Positions 26,155 through 36,990 of a stretch of 64,000 bases of DNA are shown here, piece after piece. The translations under genes were made by a program, and so were the position numbers. Numbering within the stretch: the stretch's first letter is position 1; every line of letters starts with the position of its first letter. The DNA comes from Sandaracinaceae bacterium (GTDB lineage: Bacteria > Myxococcota_A > Polyangia > Polyangiales > Houyiibacteriaceae): positions 1 through 64,000 of the forward strand of contig JADJJE010000001.1 in NCBI GenBank assembly GCA_016706685.1, written 5' to 3'. The notes under the pieces were generated by a model. That model did no database searches. It had not been told where the DNA came from and saw only the letters and a list, made by a program, of their open reading frames with translations.

Positions 26155-28578
26155 ATGGCCACCCGACGACAACAGCTCCTGCGCGGCGCCGCCATCAGCG
26201 CACCGGCCCTCCTGGCCGCGGTGGCGTGGTTCGGCGTGGCGCCGGGGGTGGTGCGGCAGCGGGCCGAGGCGGCGCTAGAGGAACGGCTGGGCGTGGAGGT
26301 CACGGTGGAAGGGGCCTCGCTGCGCCTGCGGGGCGTGGTGCTCAGCGACATCCGGCTGCGCAGCGCGAGCGGCGGCCTGGACGTGCAGCTGGACGCCGTG
26401 GGGGTGCGCGGCCAGCTGTTCGGGCTGGCAACGCGCGGGGCGGCCGCCGTGGAGTACGTGCAGGTGCGCGGCGCACGCATCGCCGTGGACTCGTCGCGCG
26501 GCGACCTGCGGGCCGTCCTGTCGCGCGCGCTGCGACGAAGGCCGGCGAGTGGCTCGGACGACACCGCCCAGGAGGATGGTGACGCCAGTGCGCGCCGCAG
26601 CCCCATCTTGGAGGCCCGCAACGCGGACATCACCTGGCGCGACGAGCACGGCCTCTTGATGCGCACGAGCCAAGCCGACGTGCGCCTGGACGGCCCCCGT
26701 CTCGAGCTGGGCGCCACGCGGCTCGAAGGTGACCCCGACCTCGCGGCGGACTCCGTGCTGCTGGGCGCGCGTGCGCGCTTCTACCGCGGACACGCCGGGT
26801 GGACCCTGGCCGACGCCGAGGTGAGCGGCGGCCAGATCGTGTGGGAGGACGCGTCGCTCGGCGAGCAGCCCAACGCCGAGCGCTACCTGGACCGCGTGCG
26901 CGCCGCGCTGGCCACGCTCCTGCCGCCGCCAGCTCCCGAGACCGACGCCGCCCCGGTCGAGGACGATGGCATGCGTGGCTGGTTCGCGCGCCTGGCCCCG
27001 GACGTGCGCCTGGTGATCCGCGACGTGGACCTCGAGACCCACGGCCTCGGCCGCCCGGCCGTGCGCATCGATCACCTGGACGCCGAGTTCCTGGCCGAGG
27101 ACGACGGCTGGTTCCGGCTGCGCGGCAACGGCGAGCCGTCGGGCGAAGGCTCGCTCGAGTGGAACGTGCGCGTGTCCCCCGAGGAGCTGCGGGGCGAGGG
27201 CCACGCCAACTTCGAGGGCATCAGCCTGGCGCTGGTGGCGCCGCTCCTGCCCGACATGCCCTGGTACGAGGCCGACCGCGCGCGCGTATCGGGACACCTG
27301 CGCATGGCCGCCGAGAGCACCGCGCGCATCTCCCTCGAGGGCGACATCGCGCTCACGGACGCGGCCGTGTCGTCGCCGCGCATCGCGCCGGTGCCGGTCT
27401 TCGACATCAACCTCGCAGCCGACGGAAGCGCGTACTTCATGCCGCTCGAGCGCCGGCTGGAGGTCACGCGCGCCACCCTGAAGGTGGGCGAGGCCGAGCT
27501 GCGCGTGGGAGGCAGCCTCGAGCTGGGCACCGACCACTACGCCGTGGACGTGCGCGCGTCGATGAACGCCACCCCCTGCGACACGGTGCTGCGCGCCGTG
27601 CCGGAGGACCTGCTGGGTGAGCTGCGGGGCTTCTCGTTCAGCGGCGACATTGGCGGCGTCGCGTCGCTGCGCATCGACTCGCGCGACCTGGACGCCACGG
27701 CCCTGCGCGTGGAGGTGTCGGACGGCTGCACGTTCCTCTCGGTCCCGGGCCTCGCGGACCTGCGTCGCGTGCAGGTTCCCTTCCGGCACGAGGTGCAAGA
27801 GCCCAACGGCGAGGTCTTCAGCATGACCACCGGCCCCGGCACGGCCAACTGGGTGAGCATCCACGCCATGAGCCCCTACTTCATCCACGCGGTGCTGGCG
27901 CACGAGGACTCGGGGTTCTTCAACCACAGCGGCTTCTCCATCCTCAGCGTGGAGCGCGCGCTGGTGCGCAACCTGCGCGAGGGGCGCTTCGTGCTGGGGG
28001 CCAGCACCATCAGCATGCAGCTGGCCAAGAACCTCTTCCTCAACCGCGAGAAGACGCTGGCGCGCAAGGTCCAGGAGGCGCTGCTCACGTGGTGGCTCGA
28101 GACCGCCATGACCAAGAAGAAGCTGCTCGAGCTGTACCTCAACATCATCGAGTACGGCCCCAGCGTGTACGGGGTGCGCCACGCGGCGCGGCACTACTTC
28201 GGGCGCGACGCCGACGAGCTGAGCCCGGCCGAGGGCGCCTTCCTGGCCACCGTGCTGCCCGCCCCGCGCCGCATGCACAACCAGTACACCCAGGGGCGCC
28301 TCGGCCCCGTCACGCGCACCCGCATGGCCAGCCTGCTCCGCCACATGGCCGAGCGCGGGCGCCTCGATCAAGCCGCGCTCGACTACGGCCTCGACGAGCT
28401 CTCGCGCTTTCGCTTCCGCGGCCGTGGCGGCCCGCCCGAGCACCGCGACATCCCCGGCAGCGCCGGGCGCCTGCCCTTCTCCACGGTGGTCACCAGCGAC
28501 GAAGACTGGGACAGCTGGGAAGAGGCTGGCGCGGAGACGGGCGGCGGGAGCGACCAGGACGACCTCGGCGACTATTGA
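26155..28578 (+). CDS. AsmA-like domain fused to a GT51 peptidoglycan glycosyltransferase
   Basis: An 807-residue protein with an N-terminal membrane anchor (about 12-32). A long extracytoplasmic region of beta-rich AsmA/TamB-like sequence (ALEERLGVEVTVEGASLRL at 43 on, repeated strand modules to about 560) follows. The C-terminal GT51 domain contains EDSGFFNHSGF (catalytic Glu near 583), GASTISMQLAKN, RKVQEALLTWWLE and KKKLLELYLNIIEYG, so all five family motifs are present. There is no transpeptidase domain. GT51 enzymes polymerise lipid II; the AsmA-like part suggests a lipid- or envelope-related location. The start is uncertain, GTG 26134 being another option. The gene ends at a foldback repeat. 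Confidence 0.85.
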   Translation: MATRRQQLLRGAAISAPALLAAVAWFGVAPGVVRQRAEAALEERLGVEVTVEGASLRLRGVVLSDIRLRSASGGLDVQLDAVGVRGQLFGLATRGAAAVEYVQVRGARIAVDSSRGDLRAVLSRALRRRPASGSDDTAQEDGDASARRSPILEARNADITWRDEHGLLMRTSQADVRLDGPRLELGATRLEGDPDLAADSVLLGARARFYRGHAGWTLADAEVSGGQIVWEDASLGEQPNAERYLDRVRAALATLLPPPAPETDAAPVEDDGMRGWFARLAPDVRLVIRDVDLETHGLGRPAVRIDHLDAEFLAEDDGWFRLRGNGEPSGEGSLEWNVRVSPEELRGEGHANFEGISLALVAPLLPDMPWYEADRARVSGHLRMAAESTARISLEGDIALTDAAVSSPRIAPVPVFDINLAADGSAYFMPLERRLEVTRATLKVGEAELRVGGSLELGTDHYAVDVRASMNATPCDTVLRAVPEDLLGELRGFSFSGDIGGVASLRIDSRDLDATALRVEVSDGCTFLSVPGLADLRRVQVPFRHEVQEPNGEVFSMTTGPGTANWVSIHAMSPYFIHAVLAHEDSGFFNHSGFSILSVERALVRNLREGRFVLGASTISMQLAKNLFLNREKTLARKVQEALLTWWLETAMTKKKLLELYLNIIEYGPSVYGVRHAARHYFGRDADELSPAEGAFLATVLPAPRRMHNQYTQGRLGPVTRTRMASLLRHMAERGRLDQAALDYGLDELSRFRFRGRGGPPEHRDIPGSAGRLPFSTVVTSDEDWDSWEEAGAETGGGSDQDDLGDY

Positions 28579-28586
28579 TCACACAG

Positions 28587-28913
28587 CCGATTCGCCTTGC
28601 TGCAAGGCACTATGGGCACCCCGGACTGAAGTCCGGGGCAGCATCCCTGGCCTGGATCAATGGCGGAAGTCGTTCAATGTCGGATGTGTCTCGAGTTCCG
28701 CGTCATCCACGCCTTTGCGCTCAACCGTTCTCCTGCTTGGAACTGCCCAGTCCGGGCCCGTTAGGGGCTGGACTTCCGCGCCTGTCAGGGCGGGGGATGC
28801 TGCCCCGGCTTTCAAGCCGGGGTGCCAATGCCCCTTGAAACAGGCCCGATTCATGCTCACCAGAGCCTGCCAAGACTTGTGATGAATCATCAGGCTTGAG
28901 CCGTGGTGCCCAT
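28587..28913. repeat. Foldback repeat element, copy 1 (left end truncated)
   Basis: Same orientation as the copy at 32268-32672. Blocks 28590-28647 (58 nt) and 28749-28832 (84 nt) are identical to 32321-32378 and 32507-32590. Two hairpins with 9-bp stems are present: CCCCGGACT/AGTCCGGGG at 28619-28638 and CCCCGGCTT/AAGCCGGGG at 28803-28822. The right end (28878-28913) is a diverged version of the 37-bp terminal repeat; the left terminal repeat is missing, and 27 nt of the inner left arm are deleted compared with copy 2. It begins within ten bases of the stop codon of the GT51 gene. The remaining 146 bases to the acyl-CoA dehydrogenase gene hold only that gene's leader. Confidence 0.9.
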
Positions 28914-29059
28914 GACTCCGGCGCCAACTCACCACGCGAGCCCCTCGCTGCCCACGCTGCGCTGGGGCGGCACCAGCGGCCCCGCACCGCCGCGATGCCG
29001 GCACTCGCGCCTCGGCGGTTTTGGCCGTATGCGTCCCCCACCCCCCCGGAGACCCACGC

Positions 29060-30214
29060 ATGACCACCGCCGCCGCCATCGACACCAGCGAGATCGACCT
29101 CTTCCGCGCGAACGCACGCAAGTACCTCGAGAAGGAGGTGCTCCCCCACTATGACCGCTGGGAGAAGGACGGCATCTTCCCGCGCTCGCTCTGGACGTCC
29201 CTCGGCGAGAACGGCTTCCTGTGCGTGGACGTGCCGGAGGAGTATGGCGGCGCGGGGTCGGTCTTCCGGCTGTCCGCGGTGGTCGTCGAGGAGCTGTCGC
29301 GGCTCGGGTTCGGCGCGCTGGCGTCGAACGTCTCGGTCCACAGCGACATCGTGGCGCCCTATGTCTTGCACCTGGGGTCCGCGGCGCAGAAGGAGCGCTG
29401 GCTGCCGAAGATGGTCACGGGCGAGGCCGTGGGTGCCATCGCCATGACCGAGCCCGGCGCGGGCTCCGACCTCCAGGCCATGAAGATGAAGGCCGAGATG
29501 AAGGGCGACACGTACGTCCTCGACGGTGCCAAGACCTTCATCACCAACGGCCAGCACTGCGACCTGGTGGTGATGGCGGCCAAGACCGACCCCGCCGCGG
29601 GCGGCAAGGGCATCACGCTCTTCACCGTGGACTGCACGCTGCCGGGCTTCACGCGCGGCCGGAACCTCGAGAAGATCGGCCACCACGCGGCGGACACGTC
29701 GGAGCTCTTCCTCGAGGGCGTGACGGTGCCCGCGGGCGAGGTGCTCGGTGGCCTCGGCAAGGGCTTCGCGAACCTCATGAACGAGCTGCCGCGCGAGCGC
29801 TTGATCCTCGCCATCGGCGCGCTGGCCGCCTGCGAGGGCACCATCGCGCGCACCATCGCCTACGTGAAGGAGCGCACGGCCTTCGGGCAGCCCATCGCGG
29901 CGTTCCAGAACACGCGCTTCAAGCTGGCGGAGCTCGAGGCGCAGGTGCGCGTGAACAAGGCGTACATCGAGGCCTGCAAGGACCGGTACGACCGCGGCGA
30001 GCTCACCGCCGTGGACGCCTCCGTGGCGAAGCTCACGACCACCGAGCTGCAGGGCAAGGTCGCGGACGAGTGCCTCCAGCTCTTCGGCGGGTACGGCTAC
30101 ACCACCGAGTACCCGGTCTCACGGGACTTCGTGGACGCACGCATCCAGCGCATCTATGGCGGCACGAGCGAGATCATGAAAGAGATCATCGCCCGCGACA
30201 TCCTCGGGCGCTGA
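29060..30214 (+). CDS. Acyl-CoA dehydrogenase
   Basis: A 384-residue FAD enzyme of the acyl-CoA dehydrogenase family, introducing the alpha-beta double bond in fatty-acid or branched-chain acyl-CoAs. Signatures are AIAMTEPGAGSDLQAMK (FAD/substrate motif), RTAFGQPIAAFQNTRFKLAE and QLFGGYGYTTEYPVSRDFVDAR, with the catalytic Glu-type region IYGGTSEIMKEIIARDIL at the end. GGAGA lies 8 nt before the ATG. It converges with acs; together with the enoyl-CoA hydratase and thioesterase elsewhere it suggests active acyl-CoA metabolism, though these are not one operon. Confidence 0.95.
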   Translation: MTTAAAIDTSEIDLFRANARKYLEKEVLPHYDRWEKDGIFPRSLWTSLGENGFLCVDVPEEYGGAGSVFRLSAVVVEELSRLGFGALASNVSVHSDIVAPYVLHLGSAAQKERWLPKMVTGEAVGAIAMTEPGAGSDLQAMKMKAEMKGDTYVLDGAKTFITNGQHCDLVVMAAKTDPAAGGKGITLFTVDCTLPGFTRGRNLEKIGHHAADTSELFLEGVTVPAGEVLGGLGKGFANLMNELPRERLILAIGALAACEGTIARTIAYVKERTAFGQPIAAFQNTRFKLAELEAQVRVNKAYIEACKDRYDRGELTAVDASVAKLTTTELQGKVADECLQLFGGYGYTTEYPVSRDFVDARIQRIYGGTSEIMKEIIARDILGR

Positions 30215-30239
30215 GCGCGCGTCCGCTGAGCAGAGCGCC

Positions 30240-30240
<1 letters not shown>
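30206..30240. terminator. Hairpin between convergent acyl-CoA dehydrogenase and acs genes
   Basis: GGGCGCT (30206-30212) and its complement AGCGCCC (30234-30240) enclose a 21-nt loop that itself has partial pairing. No U-tract. Confidence 0.35.
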
Positions 30241-32204
<1,964 letters not shown>

Positions 32205-32267
32205 GCGCGGCATGAGACCACATCGGTGCTGCGCTGAGAACCGCGAGGCGCACCCCGACCAAGGCAG

Positions 32268-32304
32268 TTGGGCACCCACCGCTTCAGCCTGATGATTCAA
32301 CACA
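32268..32304. repeat. Left 37-bp terminal inverted repeat of copy 2
   Basis: Begins TTGGGCACCCACCGCTTCAG and ends CAACACA; it is the exact reverse complement of 32636-32672. Flanking bases do not continue the symmetry, and no clear target-site duplication was seen. Confidence 0.9.
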
Positions 32305-32635
32305 TCTTGCTGGGGGACCAATTCGCCTTGCTGCAAGGCACTATGGGCACCCCGGACTGAAGTCCGGGGCAGCATCCCGGGCCTGGAGCGCCTGCGGAAG
32401 TCCGCCCCCTAACGGGCGCGGACTGCGTCGTTCAAGGTCGGATGTGTCTCGAGTTCAGCGTCATCCACTGCTTGGATCTCGACCGTTCTCCTGCTTGGAA
32501 CGGCCTAGTCCGGGCCCGTTAGGGGCTGGACTTCCGCGCCTGTCAGGGCGGGGGATGCTGCCCCGGCTTTCAAGCCGGGGTGCCAATGCCGCTTGAAACA
32601 GGCCCGATTCATACTGACCAGAGCCTGCCAAGACT

Positions 32636-32672
32636 TGTGTTGAATCATCAGGCTGAAGCGGTGGGTGCCCAA
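32636..32672. repeat. Right 37-bp terminal inverted repeat of copy 2
   Basis: Begins TGTGTTGAATCATCAGGCTG; exact reverse complement of 32268-32304 and about 80% like the right end of copy 1. Confidence 0.9.
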
Positions 32673-32707
32673 TGTGCATTGAAATAGGCAGGATCGCTAC
32701 CCATGCA

Positions 32708-34399
32708 TCAGCGGAGCGGCAAGTCGCGGCGCCGCGCGAGGAACAGCTCGGGGCTGGCCACCGTGGCGGGCAGGGAGCCGTGAAACCGCGCAGCGGCCTC
32801 GAGCGCCTGGGCCAGCGCCTCGTGTTGACCGCCAGACGCATCGCGCGTGAGCAGCGTGGCCAGCAGCGCCAGCGCGTCCTGGCTGCGGCCGGCCAGCTGC
32901 AGCGCCGAGGCACCCGGGATGATCCACTCGAGCGCCAGGCTGTCAGCAGGCACGCTCGTGACGCACGCCACCCAGCAGCGCGCGGCAGCCCCGGCATCGC
33001 GCGCTTGCTGATAGGCGCGGGCCGCCTGGGCGAAGGCGCTGGCCGCCTGCTCGCTGCGGCCGGCCGTGGCCAGCGACGCCGCCGCGCGCTCCTGCGCGTG
33101 GCCTAGCGACTCGGGCGCACGCTCACTCACGCGCTCCGCGTCCAGCAGCGCGGCCTCGGCCACGCGCAGCTGGGGAAGGTCCATGACGAAGGGCCGCACG
33201 CGCTCGAGCCACGCGCGCGCACGCGCCGGCGACTGGCGAGCCAAGTCGGGGATGGCGTCGGCGATGAGTGCTGCCTGCTGGGCCGCTGGCAAAGGGGACG
33301 CCAGCAGCGCGTTGAGGAGCGCAGGATCACGCGAGCCCGCACGCGAGCGCAGCGCGAGGCCCAGCACGCGAGCAGCCACGTTGGGGCTGCGGCCGGCGCT
33401 GCCCAGCGCGCGCAGGGCAAGCTGCGTGATGTCGGTGTCCACGTCGGTCACGTCACCCGCCAGCTCGCAGACGCAGAGCAGCTCGGCGAGCGTGAGCGCG
33501 GCGTCGGCTCGCATGAGCGGCGACGGGTCGAGCGCCGCGTAGGTGTCGAAGAGTCGCTTCGCGTGGGCGAGGTCGAGGGGCGCGGAGAGCGCCTGGTCCA
33601 GCACCTCGGCCAGGCGGTGCCGAGCCTGCTCGTGGGGACGAACACCGTCCGAGCCACCGGCCTCCGTTGGCCCGACCGCGCGCTCGGCGCTGGGTGCCGC
33701 GCCTTCGGGGAGCGCTTCCTGCGCCAGCAGCGTGAGCGTGGTCCCGTGGCGCTCGCCCCCGTCGCACCACCGCAGGGAGCCCGCGAGCCCGCGTGTGCGC
33801 GGCACGCGCCAGCCTGCGGCCAGCAGACCACCCGCGAGCAGGGCCTCGAGCGCGTGGTCGATGGTCAGCGTGAGGCGCTGCTCGTGCTCGTCCACGCTCA
33901 CGTGCAGCGGCGTGCCACGCGCGGCGAGCGTCCACTCCAGCGGGCGCAGGGCCGCGCCGCAGCTGGCGGCGAGCCCCTCGCGAGGCAGCGTGCTGGCGAA
34001 GCGCTCGAGCCTCAGCGCGAGCACGCCCGCGTCGAGCACGCCGCGCACCTCGCAGTCCACCGGACCGTCCTCGAGCCACAGCGTGGCGCCGAACGCGCCG
34101 GTCGCTGGCAGGGCCCCCGCGTGAAGACCCACGGGCAGCCCGAGCGCGCGGAGCGCCTGCTCGAGCGCACGCACCGACAGCGACAGGCTGGCAGCCACCG
34201 CGTGCGTGCGCCGGTCGCGCAGCGCGAGCGCACCGGCGCGCAGGTCGAGTGGGCCACCCAACTCGCCCGCCACCAGCTCGAGGGCATCGAGCGAACCGAG
34301 CGGCAGCGGCAACGGGGCACGCGTGCGCAGGCGTGCCTCACCGCGCCGCAGCGTCATGTCGAAGCGCGGCACGGGCCGCTCCGGGAGGCCCGCGCTCAC
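32708..34399 (-). CDS. Large helical repeat protein of unknown function
   Basis: A 563-residue protein, very rich in Ala, Leu and Arg. The first half (about 15-240) is beta-like with repeated Leu strands (RLRTRAPLPLPLGSLDALEL, RTHAVAASLSLSVRALEQAL). The second half is an array of helical TPR-like units (GHAQERAAASLATAGRSEQA, AQAARAYQQARDAGAAARCW). No known domain is recognised. Its GTG overlaps the stop of the preceding gene by four bases, so the two are coupled and probably work together. The last bases stop 36 nt before the foldback element. Confidence 0.65.
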   Translation of the reverse strand: MSAGLPERPVPRFDMTLRRGEARLRTRAPLPLPLGSLDALELVAGELGGPLDLRAGALALRDRRTHAVAASLSLSVRALEQALRALGLPVGLHAGALPATGAFGATLWLEDGPVDCEVRGVLDAGVLALRLERFASTLPREGLAASCGAALRPLEWTLAARGTPLHVSVDEHEQRLTLTIDHALEALLAGGLLAAGWRVPRTRGLAGSLRWCDGGERHGTTLTLLAQEALPEGAAPSAERAVGPTEAGGSDGVRPHEQARHRLAEVLDQALSAPLDLAHAKRLFDTYAALDPSPLMRADAALTLAELLCVCELAGDVTDVDTDITQLALRALGSAGRSPNVAARVLGLALRSRAGSRDPALLNALLASPLPAAQQAALIADAIPDLARQSPARARAWLERVRPFVMDLPQLRVAEAALLDAERVSERAPESLGHAQERAAASLATAGRSEQAASAFAQAARAYQQARDAGAAARCWVACVTSVPADSLALEWIIPGASALQLAGRSQDALALLATLLTRDASGGQHEALAQALEAAARFHGSLPATVASPELFLARRRDLPLR

Positions 34400-35526
34400 G
34401 ACTCCGCGCGGTAGACCGGCGACTCGATGCGCCGAGGCGGCGGCACCTGCGCGCGCAACTTCTTCCAGGCGTCGCCCAGCGCGCCCTCGGCGGCCTTGCG
34501 CGCGCCCGCCAGCTCGGCGTCCGGGGTGCCCACGGCCGAGGCCTGATCGCACACCACAGCGGCCGCCAGCATCCAGCCACGCTCCACGAAGCAGCGCGCG
34601 AGCAGCGGCAGCGTGTCACGCTCACGCGCGCCCAGCGCGATGGCGCGGCGCAAGAAGCCGATGGCCTGCCCCGAGCGGCCACGCTCCACGTACGACTGCC
34701 CCAGGCGGCGGAAGAGGTCGCCCGCGGCCGGGCCGTCCTGCCCCCACTGAATGCCCAGGCGCATGACGTCCTCGGCCCAGTCGTGCCGGTTGGTCTCGGC
34801 GTAGGCCGTGCCCAGCAGCGCCAGGCTGCGAGCCAGCGTGGCGCGCACCTCGGGGGCCAGCGACTGCCCCTCGGCCGTGCGCAGCAGGAGCGAGAGCGGG
34901 CTGGGCCAAGGGCCCAACAGCTCCACCGTCTTCTCCCAGTCGCCATCGGCGTTGGCGCGCTCGGCCTTGGGGATGACGTTCAGGTCGATGGCGAACGGCG
35001 ACTGCGGCCGTGCCGCCTGCGCAGATGCACGCACTCGGTCGCGCACCAGGTCGTGGAGCTCCGAGAGCGGCACCTCGTCACGCGCGCCGCCCAGGTCGAT
35101 GAGCAGGGCTGGAGGCTTTCCCCCGCCCACACGCAGCTCGCGCAGACCCAGCCCGAAGAGCGGCGCCAGCAACACGAAGCGGCCACCCAAGAACCCCTGC
35201 AGGTCCTCGGGCGTGGGCGCTGGGGGCAGCGAGTCTGGCACGGGCTCCTCGGCCAGCATGGTGGCCGCCACGCGCCGCCGGAACTCCCCGAGGGCCAGAC
35301 GGTGCTCTTGCTGGTCGTCCAGCATGAAGTCCACCAGCGAAGCGTCTTGCGAGCGCTGGTCGATGCTCACGGCCGTGATGCGCACCCCCGCGATGACCGA
35401 GTACGCCAGGAACTGCTTGCCGATGGCATCGCAGAGCTGGCGAAACGAAGGAGAACTCTCACCGAGCTTGTCGAACCAGCCGTCGGCGCTGACGGCGGTG
35501 AGGGGGTAGTGGCGGCGGTCGTTCAT
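34396..35526 (-). CDS. TPR-like protein of unknown function, first gene of a coupled pair
   Basis: A 376-residue protein without signal peptide. Residues 1-160 form a globular region with several strands (YSVIAGVRITAVSIDQRSQD, RFVLLAPLFGLGLRELRVGG). The C-terminal part has TPR-like helices (RSLALLGTAYAETNRHDWAE, LFRRLGQSYVERGRSGQAIG). No catalytic motif is visible. It is followed by the 32708-34399 gene through a GTGA overlap, which suggests a complex of two unknown proteins. The 180 bases upstream, to the divergent small membrane gene, have no clear promoter for it. Confidence 0.65.
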   Translation of the reverse strand: MNDRRHYPLTAVSADGWFDKLGESSPSFRQLCDAIGKQFLAYSVIAGVRITAVSIDQRSQDASLVDFMLDDQQEHRLALGEFRRRVAATMLAEEPVPDSLPPAPTPEDLQGFLGGRFVLLAPLFGLGLRELRVGGGKPPALLIDLGGARDEVPLSELHDLVRDRVRASAQAARPQSPFAIDLNVIPKAERANADGDWEKTVELLGPWPSPLSLLLRTAEGQSLAPEVRATLARSLALLGTAYAETNRHDWAEDVMRLGIQWGQDGPAAGDLFRRLGQSYVERGRSGQAIGFLRRAIALGARERDTLPLLARCFVERGWMLAAAVVCDQASAVGTPDAELAGARKAAEGALGDAWKKLRAQVPPPRRIESPVYRAES

Positions 35527-35696
35527 GAGGCGCGCCCAGCGGGCGAGAGTCGGTGAGGATCTCAGGTGGCGGGGGGAGCGTCAAGCGGGGCGACCGGCAG
35601 CGAGGCGGCCGACCGTCGGCCATCCCCCACCCCAAGCGCTCCAGCCACTCTCCACCTGGCAGCAACTGCCCAGGCGCATCCACGATGCGCTGGCCA

Positions 35697-35702
35697 CATA
35701 CT
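35697..35702 (+). promoter_or_regulatory. Putative -10 hexamer of a leaderless start
   Basis: CATACT ends 6 nt before the ATG at 35709. Confidence 0.3.
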
Positions 35703-35708
35703 GCGTCC

Positions 35709-35954
35709 ATGCGACTCCGCATCACCCTCGCGTTTGCGCTGCTCGCGGCATCGATCGGGATGCTCCTCTACTCGTTCGGGGCATCAGAGAACTACACGAT
35801 TCACAACTACTCGTTGGTTGTGTGCTGCCTCCTCCCCGTCGGCAGTCCCTGGGTTGCCCTCGCCGGGCTTTGGATCCTCAACCGCGAGTGGAAATTGCGG
35901 CGAGCGCGAATCGCGCGCGTGCCGAATGATCCCCCCGGAGGTGAAGAGCGCTAG
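35709..35954 (+). CDS. Small two-helix membrane protein
   Basis: An 81-residue protein with two hydrophobic segments (about 4-22 and 34-57) and a short basic cytoplasmic tail (LNREWKLRRARIARV). The codons are less GC-biased in places (AACTACACGATTCACAACTA) than in most neighbours. No family is recognised. It ends 7 bases before the stop codon of a hydrolase remnant on the opposite strand. Confidence 0.5.
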   Translation: MRLRITLAFALLAASIGMLLYSFGASENYTIHNYSLVVCCLLPVGSPWVALAGLWILNREWKLRRARIARVPNDPPGGEER

Positions 35955-35961
35955 CGAGGTC

Positions 35962-36180
35962 TCACCTGGAGGTCGCACCCTGGTCCGGGACCACCGCGTC
36001 GAGGAAGGCGCGGAGATGCCGGCGCATCACGTCGGTGGAGGCGCCGAGGGCGAGGTCCTCGTGGTCGGCACGCGGGACCACGACCACGTGGGCATGCGTG
36101 AGCGGGGCGACGATGCGGTACGCGTCGCTGGGTGGGGCGCGGTCGTCGGCCTCTCCGAGGTGCGGTTGGCCACTACGGCC
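35962..36180 (-). pseudogene. C-terminal remnant of an alpha/beta hydrolase
   Basis: Reading the minus strand gives 72 open codons ending in TGA at 35962. The translation contains HLGEADDRAPPSDAYRIVAP followed by HVVVVPRADHEDLALG, which is the acid-to-histidine end of an alpha/beta hydrolase (catalytic Asp in GEADDRAPP, catalytic His in PRADHEDL). The nucleophile half is absent: upstream the frame runs out of phase into the zinc-ribbon gene at 36173 and reaches a stop. It is too short to be an enzyme and looks like the tail of a gene cut by a deletion or insertion. Confidence 0.65.
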
Positions 36181-36883
36181 GGAGCGCGTCCTCCAGCGTC
36201 CACTGGATGAAGCGCGCTTCTTCGTCGGTGAGCCCCGAGACCAGCTTGGTGAGGCTTTGGTCGGCTAGCTTCAGGGACACGACGTTGGAGCTGGCCGGGT
36301 TGCTGCCCCGAGTGCCTGTGTTGACGTGGGTCGTCACCTCCACGCCACGGATGTCGCCACGTGGGTAGGAGCCGTTGCCGCGCCACGGGATGGGGCCGTG
36401 CTGCACCCTCAGCGTCTCGGGCGTGAGGGCCAGGGTGGTGCGGTTCAGGAAGCCGGCGATGACCGAGTAGGTGAGCCCCACGCCCACGGCCACGTGAGCC
36501 AGGGGGAACACGATCATGAGCCAAGGCGCGTCGGTGCCGAAGGCGCTGCCGTACCAGAACACCAGGAACGAGTCCCAAGCGATGCAGAAGAAGAGCAGGA
36601 AGACGTGCTGGGCCTGGAACCAGCGCCTCCGGAGGGTGAAGGTTCCCGGAGGGCGCGCGCTCGAGTCGCGGTAGGCCTGCTGGAAGACGTCGCTAGGCTC
36701 GTCACGCACGAGGGTGATGCTCGAGGGGCGACCTGGACTCGGCGCCGGAACCGAGGTCTCGGAGGCGAGCGTACTCGGGTCGATGCGGAAGACGTGGTGG
36801 CAGGCCACGCACTTGCCCACGAGCGCTTCGAGGTTGACGTCGGACGCGGGGATCCCCGCTCGGCACTTCGGACACGCGAGCAC
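36173..36883 (-). CDS. Zinc-ribbon membrane protein of unknown function
   Basis: A 236-residue protein. The N terminus has a zinc ribbon CPKCRAG...CVACHHVF (residues 4-32), of the kind often found at the start of myxobacterial regulatory or membrane proteins. A linker follows, then two transmembrane helices (about 87-108 and 118-143) and a C-terminal PH-like strand region (LALTPETLRVQHGPIPWRGN, SYPRGDIRGVEVTT). GAGGAA lies 7 nt before the GTG start. The gene runs into the remnant of a hydrolase gene, so it may mark a rearrangement boundary. Confidence 0.65.
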   Translation of the reverse strand: MLACPKCRAGIPASDVNLEALVGKCVACHHVFRIDPSTLASETSVPAPSPGRPSSITLVRDEPSDVFQQAYRDSSARPPGTFTLRRRWFQAQHVFLLFFCIAWDSFLVFWYGSAFGTDAPWLMIVFPLAHVAVGVGLTYSVIAGFLNRTTLALTPETLRVQHGPIPWRGNGSYPRGDIRGVEVTTHVNTGTRGSNPASSNVVSLKLADQSLTKLVSGLTDEEARFIQWTLEDALRP

Positions 36884-36990
36884 GTGCGGCTTCCTCTCGG
36901 TGGATGAGTGGTCCTGAGGGTACCAAGGGTGCGTGCGCTTGTCCGCACATGGCAGAGCTTCCGAGCGCCCCCTGTGGGGAGGAGCGCGAC

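Larger units (their letters stand above)
32268..32672. repeat. Foldback repeat element, copy 2 (complete, MITE-like)
   Basis: A 405-bp element bounded by perfect 37-bp inverted repeats. Inside, the two arms (about 150 nt each) are themselves imperfect inverted copies. The left hairpin CCCCGGACT/AGTCCGGGG (32350-32369) is mirrored by CCCCGGCTT/AAGCCGGGG (32561-32580). Next inward, GGAAGTCC..CCCCTAACGGG (32397 on) is mirrored by CCCGTTAGGGG..GGACTTCC (32515 on). There is no protein-coding content; the whole unit could fold as one long hairpin. It fills most of the 503-bp gap between acs and the next gene. Confidence 0.92.

Noticed and set aside
28657..29121. Similar short translations found in both foldback elements
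   Set aside because: They come from the repeated DNA itself, are not preserved in frame between copies apart from identical blocks, and show no protein features.
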